NCBI RefSeq assembly: GCF_000516985.1 | Contig: NW_006917093.1 | Location: 2,046,001 to 2,110,000 of the forward strand | Length of the DNA stretch: 64,000 bases | DNA from: Pestalotiopsis fici W106-1 | Taxonomy: Eukaryota; Ascomycota; Sordariomycetes; Amphisphaeriales; Sporocadaceae | Direction: 5' to 3' | Shown here: piece by piece, positions 53,193 to 64,000 of the stretch | Numbering within the stretch: the first letter of the stretch is position 1 | How the letters are laid out: the number at the start of each line of letters is the position of its first letter | The notes under the pieces: model-generated | Database searches by the model: none | The model's input: only the letters and a program-made list of their open reading frames with translations | What the model was told of the DNA's origin: nothing | Position numbers and translations under genes: made by a program

Positions 53193-56100
53193 TCACAAAT
53201 GCTGTGCTTGTACACTGCCCCTTCGGAGCTTGAGTGAGCTGGCTAGCGTTGGGGCGCTGGTGGTGCGTAAGCTGTTGCCAGCTAAATGATCACTGCCCAA
53301 GATTCCTGGAGGCAGCCCGAGGGTTGGGATTCCAGCATCAGACACGGATTCATGGTCGCCCAATACGCTACCTGAAGGCGTCGGCGCTGAGGGTCCCCTT
53401 TCCAGCGTCTCCTTGTAAAATGCCTCCAGAGCTTCTTCGTCGAGGCAAAATTCCTCTAGACTTTTTACCAGCGATTCAGCTTCGCCTGTTGCAAGACCCG
53501 GGTTTTGTGTCGGGCCGGGCTTTGTCGCACCCAGCCGTGGTGACATGTGCGATGCATGTGGATTTTCTCGAGCGGCGGCTGCTTGAGCAGAAAACAGTAC
53601 GGGCCTGAACAAGGGGCTGGAGATTGGTGTTGGCTCTGCCAGACCATAACTGGTATAAGAGCCTGTCGATATGAGGCGCGCGACACGATCATTTGTCGGG
53701 ATCTCGGTGCGAGGAGGAGCATTTGTTTGCACAGCTACCGTCCTGTTGCTATATAATCTGTTGGCCAGCGCGAGGAAGTTTCCATCGTCTGTGATCTCAA
53801 CCAAGAGCATTCCAGAACGATGAATATACTGTGTGTATTTGAAATCAGGCTTTCCCCAGGAGAAACTGACGTCCACATTGCTCGGGAAATTGGAGGCTGC
53901 TTCAACGTCTAGCACAAAGTCGAATTTGCGCAAGATAGCTTTCTGGTAGTAATGCTTCCCCGGCTGTGTTTGTGCATGAAAAGAATTGGGATCATAGTAG
54001 GTTACTGGTCTCTGACTTGGCGGCGGCAAAGAGAGCTTGACAGGGTAAGGTCTTCTGAACGGGCTCTGGTCGGTAATGGAACATGCCTCGGCGATCGGAA
54101 CCTCGACCAAGCGAAGGCCATGAGATGCTGCAGTCGCTGCCCATTGCTTCACGGCGTCCTCTATAAGCTTGGCAGTGACACTCATCCAGTCGATGCGAAT
54201 GTGGTAGCAGTTATCAGGGTTATGAAGGCGATCGTAGTGCAGGTTGATTCGCTCGGGCCGATAAGACCTTTTTCGATGATCAACATCATATCTCATACAT
54301 TTGCTGAGCATCACTTTTGGTCTTTTGCTACTAACCACGGATGCCGTGGGGGTAGTGGCGCCAGAAGTTGGTGATGCATCCTCATTGAGGGATATCGGTC
54401 GGGACACCGACGGCTTGAAACCTAATCTGGGCGACTCTTTTGGACCTTGCTCGACAAGTGGTGTTGAGGGAACCGAATAATCTCGTCGTCTCATGTTAAG
54501 CCAACCGGACGGTTGAGGCTTTGCGAATTCGCCGGCAATCTGGTAAAAGTACTGCCCGTCGCGGAATCTGTGACGTCGTTCAACATGGACGAATAATCCC
54601 CTACCCCTTTCTCTTTTTGCTTCTTTCCCTGTTGATCTTTCATCGTCGGGGCTCATTAATGACTCTCCAAGAGCAATTGCTTCCTCTCGGTTTTCAAGAT
54701 CTTCAAAGTTATCCAGCAGCCATGTTGTCATGTCAGAGCCAATGAAACAGTTGTAATGAAGCCGAAAATGCCATCTTCGATTCTGCATTCGAATGCCACC
54801 GTTTTCGACTGGCTGTTGCATTGCTTCGGCCAATGCTGTGATGTTGAAGTTCTGTTTCGAAAAGCGCTCCTTGTCGGAAATTAAACCTTTGCGAGATGAG
54901 AATTCTGGGCCTTCGTAAAAAGGGAGGGTCTCCATCTCGGCGGCAACAACCACCGAAGGATCCTCTGTCTTGTATACAATATCAAGTGGGTTGGGGTCCT
55001 TGGCCTTGCGCCCCGCCACCTGAAATTGATGCTCCGAGGGAGGCAGGTAGCGATGTCGTTGCCAGGCTTGTGCCAAGCGCTTGATACCCTCAAGCCGCAC
55101 CTCCTCTTCATTGTCCGGTCCAAGGTGTGATGCAGACATGGAGGCCCGGGTACCCATGGGAATCAAGACGAACCTCGTTCGCCAGAACCGCAGGTTTTCC
55201 GTCATCTCCTCAAAATGACCCGCTAGATACGAGTCAATGTAATTCCAGTTCTTCTCAGGCTTGGGTGTGACAATGTCGATTTGACGTTGTTCGTACGTCG
55301 GATCCAACGTTGTGCGTATTGCTGGTTTGTAGATCGGGAGTGGCTGGTCTGCTGGCAAGAAGGACTCTGTAGGCTTGCGCACGAAGATATTCACTTCAAC
55401 CTCAGTGCCATTAACACATGAGAGCTGGTGAATCGTGTTTCCAATGCTCATGAAAAGACTTGTTCCATCTTCCACAACACGATCTCGTGAAAATATGTCC
55501 ACAAGTTTCATAAGTCTTTGACCGAAAGCTTTTGCTACCATGGGGCCAATAACAACCTGGAATCCGTGAGCAAATCGTGCACTTATCAGCTCCCTCAAAA
55601 AGTGTTCTCGAGATTTGGGTTCCTCAGCCATATCGTCATCATTGTTCTGCGCGATATTGTAGGGTGACCTCTGATACTCTGTATCAAATTGCAATTTTGT
55701 GGGAAAGTGCTCAGTCGTCAAGGGAACAGCGGCTGGTGATGACAATGATTTCCACTTCATCAGTTTCATGTCTGATGGACGCGGGAAAACATGCTGCCAT
55801 CTACTGAAAAGGACCGCGTCGTCAACCTTATTCATGTTGGGATTCGAGGGATTCAACACGACCAACCAAGGGGCCATCGCTGTGCTAGGGGACAGAGTTG
55901 AGGGTAGTTCGGGGATTGCTCCCGCCAGAAGTTTCGAGTTGTACACCTTCTGTGCGTCTTCAGCTCGCAGCATGCTAGAAAACTTCTGATCCTGATCTTG
56001 TGGTTGAAGAGCCTTTGGTCTCGGTGTAGCAAGACTTGGGGCATGTGCACGGATTGTTCCGACCTTGAGCTCAGTCTCTTCTTCAGAATTGGATGGGGCA

Positions 56101-58796
56101 GCCTTGATGTATATCGGTCTGCTCGGCGTGGCTTGAACCAGATCCTGAAGTTGCTCAGATAGGTTCGACTTTGCCTGGTCAAGGGAGGAGAACGACCGTC
56201 CACTAGCAATAATCTGTGGTGAACTAGGCTCAAACCTTGCCTTTTTCGGGGTCTGCTGCGAAATCTTGGACGCTGCTGGTGTTTGTTGGCCTGCGTGTAA
56301 GGCATTGACGTTTTCTGCTATGATCTCAGCAGTAGCTGCTTTGGGAGCGGCAATACCGAAGCCCTTTTGACCCAGGCTGATTTGTCTCATCAGTTTTGGC
56401 ATCTTGATTGCAGACATAGGTCGAGGCTGAATGGCCGAAGCCGCCGAATCTCTCCTTGTGGAAGGTGTACTACTGAACGGCGTAGTGCTTGTAGATTGGT
56501 TAGCAGATGCCAGACTAGATGGAAAGGCAGTTGACGAATGGCCGCTTTTCCCATTGTCGCCGATCGAAGTCCCAAATAAGGCAGCGTCTTCTATTAGCTG
56601 CTTCCTCGTGTTCTCTTCCAAATCTCTCCTGACTCTGGAAGAAGACGAGAGCATGATGCGTGACTTTGGTAACCGTGAGCGATTGTCATCAAATGCCTGC
56701 AATTGCTTCCAGATCGATGTCTCCCCTGGCTTCGTGAGCTTGTCTGTATTGAACTTGGTAAACCCATATACCGGGTCATACAGTCCATCAGCACCCTTCA
56801 ACCTGCCAGGGCCGTAGGTAGATCTATCGCGAGGTTTCTTGGTAGCGTCTGCGTCGATCAGCTTTTGGGGATACTTGGGATCCGTGAACAGTGGTGGAGT
56901 CTCAATCTCGTTGGTTTCAAGTACACTCCGCATTTGTAAATCATACAGCCTGCATCGAACAGTGAAATCTTCAGCTTCTTGGCCCGATTGCTCAGATGCA
57001 GATAAGGAAATTCCATGGTACGAAAGAGCCTCTTCAGACTTGCCGGTCCAATAAGAGACATGGAGCCATTGCGGCAATGCGAATGCCCATTCGTCAGTGT
57101 ATAGCCTATTGATTGGCTCGAGTCGACTGGCCCCATCAGTGGCTTTTGTGGGAGATAACGATTCAGACAGTGTGTTATAGCTGCCTACAACTGGAGTTGG
57201 GGCCTTTGGAGTACTGTCACGGCTACGGACAGACCGGGGATTTGATCTTCGGTTGGCTTCAAGAAACAGAGGATTGCGGTATCTGAATAGTGGCACAGAG
57301 TGAAGGGGTATCTTGGGAATGCAGATCAGGTCAATACCGATGCCATTCCCCACAAGAGCTTCAGTTGTCCTTCGTAGGTTCTCGTACTCGACCTCAAAGA
57401 CACCGGATCCTGGGCTAATGACGACGATTGAGATACCGGTGCGAAGCAAGTCTCGGTCGATATAGTCATGGGCATACTGCGAGGATGCCAAGCTGATTGC
57501 CTCGAGGAAATTGCCGTACATGGCGCGGGACGATTCGGCTTTGATTTTCGTGGCCATGTTTGCTTTATCAGTTGCATCTTCGGAAAGGTTCATGGCGGCG
57601 CTCATAACATCTTGGTGGTGCAGGCTGATATCCTTGCGAAACGTGTTGAATTCGCGTTTCAGCTGGTGAAGGATGGTAGTCCACTCGCCGCTGGACATTT
57701 CACTCACCACGACGCGGTAAAAGTCCTTATAGGGGCGCTTGTCACCTGATGTTTGATAGCCAGTGTAATAGTCATTTAAAAGTTCACAGCTTGCAAGGTC
57801 GGTCGTCAGGCCTGCGTCGTACTCGACTCTTGCAAAGAGCACGATGCTTACAAGGTGCTTAACTTGCAGCATGGCCCATTTCTTGAACAGAGCGGGCAGA
57901 AAGCCGTTGACAACCTTGTAGAACAGGATCTCACCAGAGTCATCTGGGTCGAAATCCCACATTTCGCTCGCCATTTGAATAAAGAGAACATAGCGCGCGG
58001 ATTCGCTCCGGAAGATGGGACGAGTATAGTGAGAGAAGAAGGCCGAGTGGACTTTGCGGCCATCCACGAATACAGAGGTAACGGTTGCCTTGATCGTTCC
58101 CATAAAGTATATGGCTTGGCCCTTGTAGACAGTCTTATCCTTGAGCTCGGTGGCTGCTAGCCTCCACATATCGGCACGAGAGAGGTACATGTCTCTGAAC
58201 GAGAGCTCTACGTGCGAGGCTTCCACTGCCTGTGCCACTTCGTCCACAGGTGCCAAGACAACTTGGCTACCCTTTCTCAGACCAAAAGCATCGCCGACTT
58301 GTTTTGCAAGGTAGACTTCAATGTGTGGGTGCCTGGCCTTGAGCTCTTTCGAAAGATCCTTGACCACGAAGATATAGCGTCTCGGCGTTTCGCCCTCCTG
58401 CTTGTTGGCATTTTCTTGACTTGAGAGGGCACGCTGGATATTCGCCGGCCGCAAGGATCCGTAGTTGATGCTTGATGTCCGATCTTGGTCAGCTCTCAAG
58501 GGGAGTATAGACATGAGGTCGCCAGCTTTGATGCCACCGCCCAGAAGATCGACATTCAGCGCGACCTCGTCATTGAGAAGGGATTCATTGATGGTCACGG
58601 TGCAGGTTCTCTCGAGGACCCTTTTCGGAGGCTGCGCTTCTCGGACGGTCGACGCGCTGGAGACGGAACCTGGCGAGCGCGGCGATTCGGACGGCGCCCT
58701 GTCGAAGCTCGTCCTACTAATTTGGCGAAGATGCGAGGTCCATTGCGCCGGGCTGCGTCGAGCCGCCGAGGGTGATGTAGTAGTATTTCGAGACAT
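53193..58796 (-). CDS. iml1: Iml1 (DEPDC5 orthologue), GATOR1/SEACIT subunit
   Basis: One uninterrupted exon encodes 1,867 residues. The N-terminal Ser/Arg-rich part is followed by the Iml1 N-terminal domain (about 70-500: ERTCTVTINESLLNDEVALN, ELSFRDMYLSRADMWRLA, GTIKATVTSVFVDGRKVHSA, SARYVLFIQMASEMWDFD). A low-complexity linker separates it from the middle domain. A DEP domain lies at about 1325-1425 (HYNCFIGSDMTTWLLDNFED, GLFVHVERRHRFRDGQYFYQ), and the conserved C-terminal region has RSYRPERINLHYDRLHNPDN and YHIRIDWM. The protein scaffolds the Iml1-Npr2-Npr3 complex on the vacuole, which acts as the GTPase-activating complex for Gtr1/Rag and so restrains TORC1 on amino acid shortage. Length and domain order agree with other filamentous fungi. 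The neighbouring SDR gene is on the same strand 560 bp upstream and functionally unrelated as far as can be seen. Confidence 0.97.
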   Translation of the reverse strand: MSRNTTTSPSAARRSPAQWTSHLRQISRTSFDRAPSESPRSPGSVSSASTVREAQPPKRVLERTCTVTINESLLNDEVALNVDLLGGGIKAGDLMSILPLRADQDRTSSINYGSLRPANIQRALSSQENANKQEGETPRRYIFVVKDLSKELKARHPHIEVYLAKQVGDAFGLRKGSQVVLAPVDEVAQAVEASHVELSFRDMYLSRADMWRLAATELKDKTVYKGQAIYFMGTIKATVTSVFVDGRKVHSAFFSHYTRPIFRSESARYVLFIQMASEMWDFDPDDSGEILFYKVVNGFLPALFKKWAMLQVKHLVSIVLFARVEYDAGLTTDLASCELLNDYYTGYQTSGDKRPYKDFYRVVVSEMSSGEWTTILHQLKREFNTFRKDISLHHQDVMSAAMNLSEDATDKANMATKIKAESSRAMYGNFLEAISLASSQYAHDYIDRDLLRTGISIVVISPGSGVFEVEYENLRRTTEALVGNGIGIDLICIPKIPLHSVPLFRYRNPLFLEANRRSNPRSVRSRDSTPKAPTPVVGSYNTLSESLSPTKATDGASRLEPINRLYTDEWAFALPQWLHVSYWTGKSEEALSYHGISLSASEQSGQEAEDFTVRCRLYDLQMRSVLETNEIETPPLFTDPKYPQKLIDADATKKPRDRSTYGPGRLKGADGLYDPVYGFTKFNTDKLTKPGETSIWKQLQAFDDNRSRLPKSRIMLSSSSRVRRDLEENTRKQLIEDAALFGTSIGDNGKSGHSSTAFPSSLASANQSTSTTPFSSTPSTRRDSAASAIQPRPMSAIKMPKLMRQISLGQKGFGIAAPKAATAEIIAENVNALHAGQQTPAASKISQQTPKKARFEPSSPQIIASGRSFSSLDQAKSNLSEQLQDLVQATPSRPIYIKAAPSNSEEETELKVGTIRAHAPSLATPRPKALQPQDQDQKFSSMLRAEDAQKVYNSKLLAGAIPELPSTLSPSTAMAPWLVVLNPSNPNMNKVDDAVLFSRWQHVFPRPSDMKLMKWKSLSSPAAVPLTTEHFPTKLQFDTEYQRSPYNIAQNNDDDMAEEPKSREHFLRELISARFAHGFQVVIGPMVAKAFGQRLMKLVDIFSRDRVVEDGTSLFMSIGNTIHQLSCVNGTEVEVNIFVRKPTESFLPADQPLPIYKPAIRTTLDPTYEQRQIDIVTPKPEKNWNYIDSYLAGHFEEMTENLRFWRTRFVLIPMGTRASMSASHLGPDNEEEVRLEGIKRLAQAWQRHRYLPPSEHQFQVAGRKAKDPNPLDIVYKTEDPSVVVAAEMETLPFYEGPEFSSRKGLISDKERFSKQNFNITALAEAMQQPVENGGIRMQNRRWHFRLHYNCFIGSDMTTWLLDNFEDLENREEAIALGESLMSPDDERSTGKEAKRERGRGLFVHVERRHRFRDGQYFYQIAGEFAKPQPSGWLNMRRRDYSVPSTPLVEQGPKESPRLGFKPSVSRPISLNEDASPTSGATTPTASVVSSKRPKVMLSKCMRYDVDHRKRSYRPERINLHYDRLHNPDNCYHIRIDWMSVTAKLIEDAVKQWAATAASHGLRLVEVPIAEACSITDQSPFRRPYPVKLSLPPPSQRPVTYYDPNSFHAQTQPGKHYYQKAILRKFDFVLDVEAASNFPSNVDVSFSWGKPDFKYTQYIHRSGMLLVEITDDGNFLALANRLYSNRTVAVQTNAPPRTEIPTNDRVARLISTGSYTSYGLAEPTPISSPLFRPVLFSAQAAAARENPHASHMSPRLGATKPGPTQNPGLATGEAESLVKSLEEFCLDEEALEAFYKETLERGPSAPTPSGSVLGDHESVSDAGIPTLGLPPGILGSDHLAGNSLRTTSAPTLASSLKLRRGSVQAQHL

Positions 58797-59356
58797 TTCG
58801 GTCGACCCTCCGTCAACCCGTGTCGGATCCGTCGGTGTGGGCGTTCATCATCTATCAACAGAGCTCATGGCACGTTTGTGATGCTTGCAAGTAGGTACCG
58901 AGCTGTGGTGTTCCGCTGTAGCTCCAGTTTCCAAATCGCCGATAGCTCTTAATTGGGAAACACTAAGCTGCTGCTAAATAGTGCCGTGCACGTCCGCCTT
59001 ACCAATCCGCCATAAGGCCTTGGCACGACATCATTAAAGCACTTTGTAACAATACGAAATCGAAACATATATTTGTGGTAATTCTCTGATTGTGGTCAAG
59101 TATGATTTGATACACTAAAATGAGATGGTGTTTTTTTATCTCACTTTTAATATAATAAAAAAAAAAAAGAATAATTCATTTATCTTCTGTGTTAAAACAC
59201 ACACACACACATTTTAGTTTGGTATTCCTATGTACTTTACAGGGTTGACTCTAAAAGTAATCTCCTTTATAAGCACAGGTTTGACCGTACAGAGGTGCTA
59301 TTTACGTGTACTTGCAAGCGTAATGCAGTCAAGGAACGACAAGGAAAGTACGCTAT
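58797..59356. other. Intergenic, 560 bp: iml1 promoter and SDR 3' region
   Basis: It contains A-runs near 59155-59170 and a short (AC)n run at 59197-59211. No gene is seen. Confidence 0.45.
59197..59211. repeat. (AC)n microsatellite
   Basis: Seven AC dinucleotides lie in the iml1 upstream region. Confidence 0.8.
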
Positions 59357-60824
59357 TTAATGAAATACGAGATCGTCAAATGGACAGCCTTGGTCCGCCG
59401 ATTGGCGTTTCGTCTTCTCCATCACCACCTGTCTAGTCAATTGCATGAGACGATCGGCCAGTTTGTCATCCTGAGCAAGCTCGTTACCCGACTCTGGAAC
59501 CGCTGGCGGACAAATATACTGGCCTGACTTGTCTGTGGCAGTCGCCGCAAACATTGTAGACACGGCACCATCCCACTGATCCTTCTTGAACGGTTCAAAA
59601 CCGACTGACATGGCATATCCACCGAGGGGATAAGGCTCATGGATATCGTCTTTGCTCATTTTGGTACTGACAAAGCCAGGATGAGTCGCATTCATGAGGA
59701 CATTCGGATGGCCAGCCTGCGTGACATGCCGATTGAAGTATCTTGCATATAAGATCTGTAGTTCCCCATTGTCAGTATCTGGGTCCTACACGAAGTGATG
59801 CAAGCGGGCCTGTATAGCCGGGGGCATTAAATTGTGAGAAAGGATCTCGCAAGGATTGGATTGAACCAAGCAATGAATCAGACTCACACCCGCCAGTTTG
59901 CTTCGACCGTATTGCCCATTTGGGCCAAGATCCCGATTGAGCTCCTCAAGGTTCTCGAATTTGGTATCACTGGGCGTGGCTTGATGAGCGTTACTGGCTT
60001 GGTTGCTAATTCTGACCACGTTCCCTTGCTCGGCAGTCCTTTTCATCAACGGGAGCAAGTGTGACGTGAGAATGACATGCCCCATATGATTCAAAGCCAT
60101 GTGCCTATCCACTCCGTAGTCCGTGAGTTGGTATGTCATGATGCCGCGGGCGGCGTTGTTTATCAAGATATCAAGGCGATTGCTTTCTTTCTTGATCTGC
60201 TCGGCCATGTCCTTGACTCTCGTCCAGTCGGACACATCGCATTGGAGCCATTGCGTCTTATTCGCGGCTTCTTGGCCCAAGTCCTCAGCGATGGCATTTT
60301 TGGCTCCCTTGACAACCTCTTCGGATACGGACAGAATGTAGATCTTGGCAATGTTATGTTTCAGCATCGTGTGAGTGCAGCCGTATCCAATGCCTTCGCT
60401 GCCTCCCGTCACCACCGCGACTTTGCCGGTCAAATCAGGGACATCATCGAGACTGAACTGATGTGTGCTCAACTTTTGAGCCGCACCACCAAAGTTCTCT
60501 CCAATTGTGTTCTGATATCTTGTCAGGACCACTGTGAAGTAAAAGACAGTGCGGGTGATGACAGGGAAAATCTGTCAGAAACAGTACCTTGATGGTGTCT
60601 ATGGCTGACTGCATCATGGAGGAAGCAGGTTTTTCCGAATTTGTCTGGCGCTGAAGAGGTGAAGTCGCGTAGTTGCATGCAGCGGAAGGTCGTGTAACTG
60701 GTCCCAAATGAAAAGAATACCTCAATCGTCCTTGCAGCCCAAGCACTCGACTCCCTGCGGCTACCCTTTGTTGACTTATAGTGCAGAGTCTGCGGGTGAG
60801 TTGTTGACCTGATTGCATCGCCAT
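59357..60824 (-). CDS. Short-chain dehydrogenase/reductase (retinol-dehydrogenase / WWOX-like)
   Basis: Exons (minus): 60824-60588, 60511-59888, 59755-59357, giving 419 residues. The NAD(P)-binding motif is TGGSEGIG (114-121), followed by LDILINNAARG, the conserved ISNQAS serine segment and the catalytic YGRSK (Y about 279). The post-catalytic block is ATHPGFVSTKMS. The first intron was assigned to the later acceptor (atatcag) because it joins DTIK to NTIGENFGG, as in relatives. The N-terminal 55 residues are rich in Arg, Ser and Gln without acidic residues (MAMQSGQQLTRRLCTISQQR), resembling a mitochondrial presequence; an untargeted start at a downstream Met (MMQSAIDTIK) is an alternative. 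It is an oxidoreductase on a small carbonyl or alcohol substrate of unknown identity. Confidence 0.9.
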
Positions 60825-62520
60825 GTCACTTCGACGTTAGTTGATTACGTTCTTCACTTTTCTATACCCCAACTTTGGCCAGCTTCTATAAGAACAATGA
60901 GACTCGGGAGCATTATATCCGCCAACCATTGTTAGAGTTGTATGGTCGACGGATCATGACTAGGGATCAAGGAGGCTCTTGGAGGCGCTACAATGTTAGT
61001 CAATGACGCGCTCACTTCTGTTGGGGCAGAGCTGCCATTAGAAGTTTCCGATCTACCGGCTTAATGTGTGAGTGAATCTGCCTGCGCCATTCTGTCGAGA
61101 CTAAAAATGAATTTGCTTCTAGCGAATAGTCAGTGTGTGTTTGATTTCATTACCTATTGACCTAATGTTCTGGTATCAAAATTAGAAGACCTGGCCCAAG
61201 TATCATGAGCGTATGTTGTGAGAGGTGGTAGTTCTCGCAGTGTTCGATAGACAGCGCATGCAAGGCCCTGATTAGCGCTCGTCATGCCGCTTCGGGCCGC
61301 CAAGAATGGGGAATTAGGCTACATTAGTGCAAAGGAAGGTCCCTAACCTGGGTCCGTTCCCCCCACCCGGGAAAGCTTCTCCAATCATCCAAACAATAGT
61401 CGGCATCACTTTTGTTTCGGCCTGGTCACTGAGTACAGCAACGATATCCAGCATGGCCGATCCCTCTCATGTTACCGCGGCACGTGTTTGACGTATCTAA
61501 ATTGTCGTTACAGCTGAGGTCTTGGTCGCCACGACTGCTTGTGCAATCGCCTTTCACACTCGGGCATTTTATCAATCTCGTGATCAAGGCTAAAGACTGT
61601 GCTCACCAAGTTGCGCGATCGCCAGCTGCCGTATCCGGACCCAACTCCAGGATGTGTACACAGCAGCACAGCATTAAAACATGACTAGATGCTCTTGGCA
61701 CCCGAGGACGGTGTCGCCAGTCGTAAATAACTGCTACATGAGGTCTAATGACTGCTCGCGACATTACTGTTGGTAATGAGACTGGTAGAGAGACACCATT
61801 GCCTAGCACAGCCCACCTAGACCAATCGTGTCAAGTTGCGACCCAGCACTGTCTGAAACCCGACATCATAAGTAGCAAGAAGATGGCATCCCGGTCCGGG
61901 AATCTAACAAGCTTTATTTACCCTAGCATCGTTGTGCATAGCTGATAGATCAGATACGACCTTCCGGAATTACGAAAACGCTTTGGTATTCTATCTGGGT
62001 AATACCAAGCTGCTTCTAATCCAATGAATTTGCCGAGTTCAACACCTGCCGTCGGCTCCAGTGTTCTGCCTAGCCACAGATGGTCGATGTCAGGTTTCCG
62101 CATTTTCTTCACTGTCTTGGCAATACTCTGATGCCCATGTCTGGAGTCTCACCCGGCTTCTGCCCCATAAGATCTGCTGGGTAACAAAGCGCTGTGCGTC
62201 CTATCGGGGCCGAGCCGACCCTGCTTGCGGCAGTTTGCGTTTGAAGCTCCGTCGGGCCAGGCAATGCAATGAACCTCTTTAAGCAATGACTCTGATCTTT
62301 GTCTTTGAACATCTTCTGAATATGACCTGTCGTGTCATCATCTCTTTGATTCTGATGAAAAAAAAAAACACTGTTTCCGAGTCACTCATGAAGTCCTAGC
62401 TCTGGCCACCACGATATTTGTCCTGCCGGCCGCTCTTGGCCTTACTGCTGCTGCCTTTTCTGCAGATAATCTTGCAGATTACGATTGAGGATCTATCTTT
62501 CTGAATTTTTCACCAGGGAT
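60825..62520. other. Divergent intergenic region, about 1.7 kb
   Basis: It lies between the starts of the SDR (-) and the zinc transporter (+), so both promoters should be here. Open frames do not exceed 73 codons. No repeat or RNA gene was recognised. Confidence 0.45.
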
Positions 62521-64000
62521 ATGGCGTTCATCAGCATAACCTCGACCCAAAAGCTGAGCGCTATAATTGTAATCTCTTTTGCATTTTTCGTGGCTGAGGT
62601 CGCTGGTCAGTCATTCCAAGTCGACTCTTTGGATAAAGACAATCCCTAAGCTGATTTTTTATGGCAGTTGGATTCAAGACTGGATCTCTTGCCTTGGTCG
62701 CCGATGCATTCCATTATGTAAGCTGCATCATTCAGCATCCTTCTTATACTGGCTAACGATTGTAGCTCAATGATTTAATCGGATTCGTCATCGCCCTTGG
62801 CGCCATTCTGGTATGTATAACATCAAGTGCCAGGAAGCATTCCTTGCTGATATACTTGTCAGGTTACTCAACGTGCTACATCGCCAAAGGACTTTTCGTT
62901 CGGTTGGGCCCGGGCATCACTACTTGGTGCTTTCTTCAACGGGGTGTTCTTACTGGCACTAGGCGTCTCCATCTTCCTCCAGTCCATCGAGCGTTTTGTC
63001 TCAATACAACGTAAGGTCTCTGTCTGATCAAACCTCGGGCCTTGCTGATATCTGGCTAGATGTGGAGGATCCTAAACTTGTCCTCATCATGGGCTGCATT
63101 GGGCTCACGCTCAATATTTTGAGTGCTGCATTGCTGGGTCACGATCATCATGGGCACGATCATGGCCACGGGCATAGCCACGGGCATAGCCATGAGTATG
63201 GACACAGTCACGATCATGGGCACAATCACGACCATGCTGGTCATGATCACGAGCTTGGTCTGAGCCCTGGCCATAGCCACACCCACGATCATGGCCGTAC
63301 GCAAGTCACGGGGGACGATGCTAGGTATTCTGGGCATGGTCATGAAGAAAGACTGAGCCAAGACCATGCCACAACAAATGATCGATCACCAGCTCAAAGC
63401 GTCCATCAGCACAACCGCGGGCACCACCCAGCAAACATGGAGTTGGGAATGATTAGTACAGAGAGTACGGACCGAGCACCAATGACAGTAAGGTCCTACT
63501 TCCATTTTAACAAGAGACATTCGCTTATAACACTTACAAATGTAGCCCATAAGCGCTCATGCCAATCATCGTCATAATATCGCCAAACTTTCTGCACCTG
63601 GTCGCGATCTTGGCATTATGGGCGCACTCATCCATGTCATTAGTGATGCCCTCAATAATATCGGCGTCATCATCGCGGCACTCGTCATCATGTTGACCAA
63701 GTACGATGCCAGATTCTACGCTGATCCCGGTGTGAGCCTGGGAATATCATTGATGATCCTTCTCTCGTCGATACCTCTGGTCAAGAACAGTGGCAAGATA
63801 CTAATGCAAAGTGCTCCCCGAGGCGTGGATTTCGATGACGTGAAGCATGACCTTGAAAAGGTAATATAAGACTCAAGCTAACCTTTTGGAAAGTTTTTGT
63901 CTAACATAAGTCAGGTCCCCGGAGTCGAATCAGTCCACGAACTGCACATCTGGCGCCTCGACCAGCAAAAGGCCATCGGGTCTGCACATGTAGTTGTCTC
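62521..64000 (+). CDS. Zinc transporter of the cation diffusion facilitator family (ZRC1/COT1 type), 3' end cut off
   Basis: Exons: 62521-62605, 62668-62717, 62766-62810, 62863-63010, 63060-63487, 63546-63860 and 63915 onward beyond the window. All six introns are GT-AG and restore the frame. Membrane segments carry the paired metal-binding motifs ADAFHYLND (H44, D48) in TM2 and HVISDALNNIG in TM5. Between TM4 and TM5 lies a His-rich loop of about 45 residues with repeated HDH/HGH/HSH, then a longer Gly/His/Asp tail. The C-terminal domain begins PGVESVHELHIWRLDQQKAI before the cut. The protein should move Zn2+ (perhaps Co2+ or Cd2+) out of the cytosol into the vacuole or ER in exchange for protons, with the loop acting as metal buffer or sensor. 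The final exon is incomplete only because of the window edge. Confidence 0.95.

Noticed and set aside
1..64000. CRISPR arrays, bacterial-type operons and riboswitches
   Set aside because: Not expected in a fungal nuclear genome, and no regularly spaced repeats or prokaryotic signals were seen.

Overview
The window looks like nuclear DNA of a filamentous ascomycete (Pezizomycotina, probably Sordariomycetes, possibly Hypocreales). The evidence is short introns of about 49-130 bp with GT-AG ends and CTGAC-type branch sites, intron-bearing nuclear tRNA genes, a RasA/Ras-1 type GTPase, a long Iml1/DEPDC5 protein, a Zn2Cys6 regulator and a fungal cytochrome P450. Exon borders below were worked out by hand from splice signals and reading frame. 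The lineage assignment is inference.

Layout. 1-322: end of a DUF1993 gene. 5.1-6.1 kb: four-exon ras gene (-), with about 4.8 kb of apparently non-coding DNA on each side. 10.9-23.6 kb: six minus-strand genes, namely a long protein with three cysteine clusters and an (AAAEK)n helix, an M20 metallopeptidase, a GT62/Anp1 glycosyltransferase, a GNAT acetyltransferase, a secreted Ser/Gly/Asp-rich protein with a GPI-like tail, and a histidine acid phosphatase. 23.6-35.6 kb: a gene-poor stretch holding three tiny two-exon paralogues of an unrecognised family, a 155-bp MITE with TA target duplication, perfect palindromes and one isolated coding-like exon. 35.6-45.8 kb: plus-strand esterase, seven-exon Zn2Cys6 regulator, two intron-containing tRNA genes (Pro-AGG and Asn-GTT, both minus) and a P450 with a GC-AG intron. 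46.4-60.8 kb: minus-strand CAX-type Ca2+/H+ exchanger, 5 kb without a gene, iml1, and an SDR oxidoreductase. 62.5 kb to the end: plus-strand zinc transporter of the cation diffusion facilitator family, cut by the window end.

No operon-like or clear secondary-metabolite organisation is present. Ras, Iml1 (GATOR1, inhibitor of TORC1) and the vacuolar-type ion transporters are conserved signalling and homeostasis genes. The regulator/P450/esterase trio and the phosphatase/peptidase/secreted protein group are the more accessory kind. Gene density is low, about 15 ordinary protein genes in 64 kb.

The most unusual content is the three-copy orphan family at 25.1-31.7 kb. Its members share a start motif, a phase-2 intron at the same place and a second coding exon of exactly 217 nt. 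I do not recognise the family.
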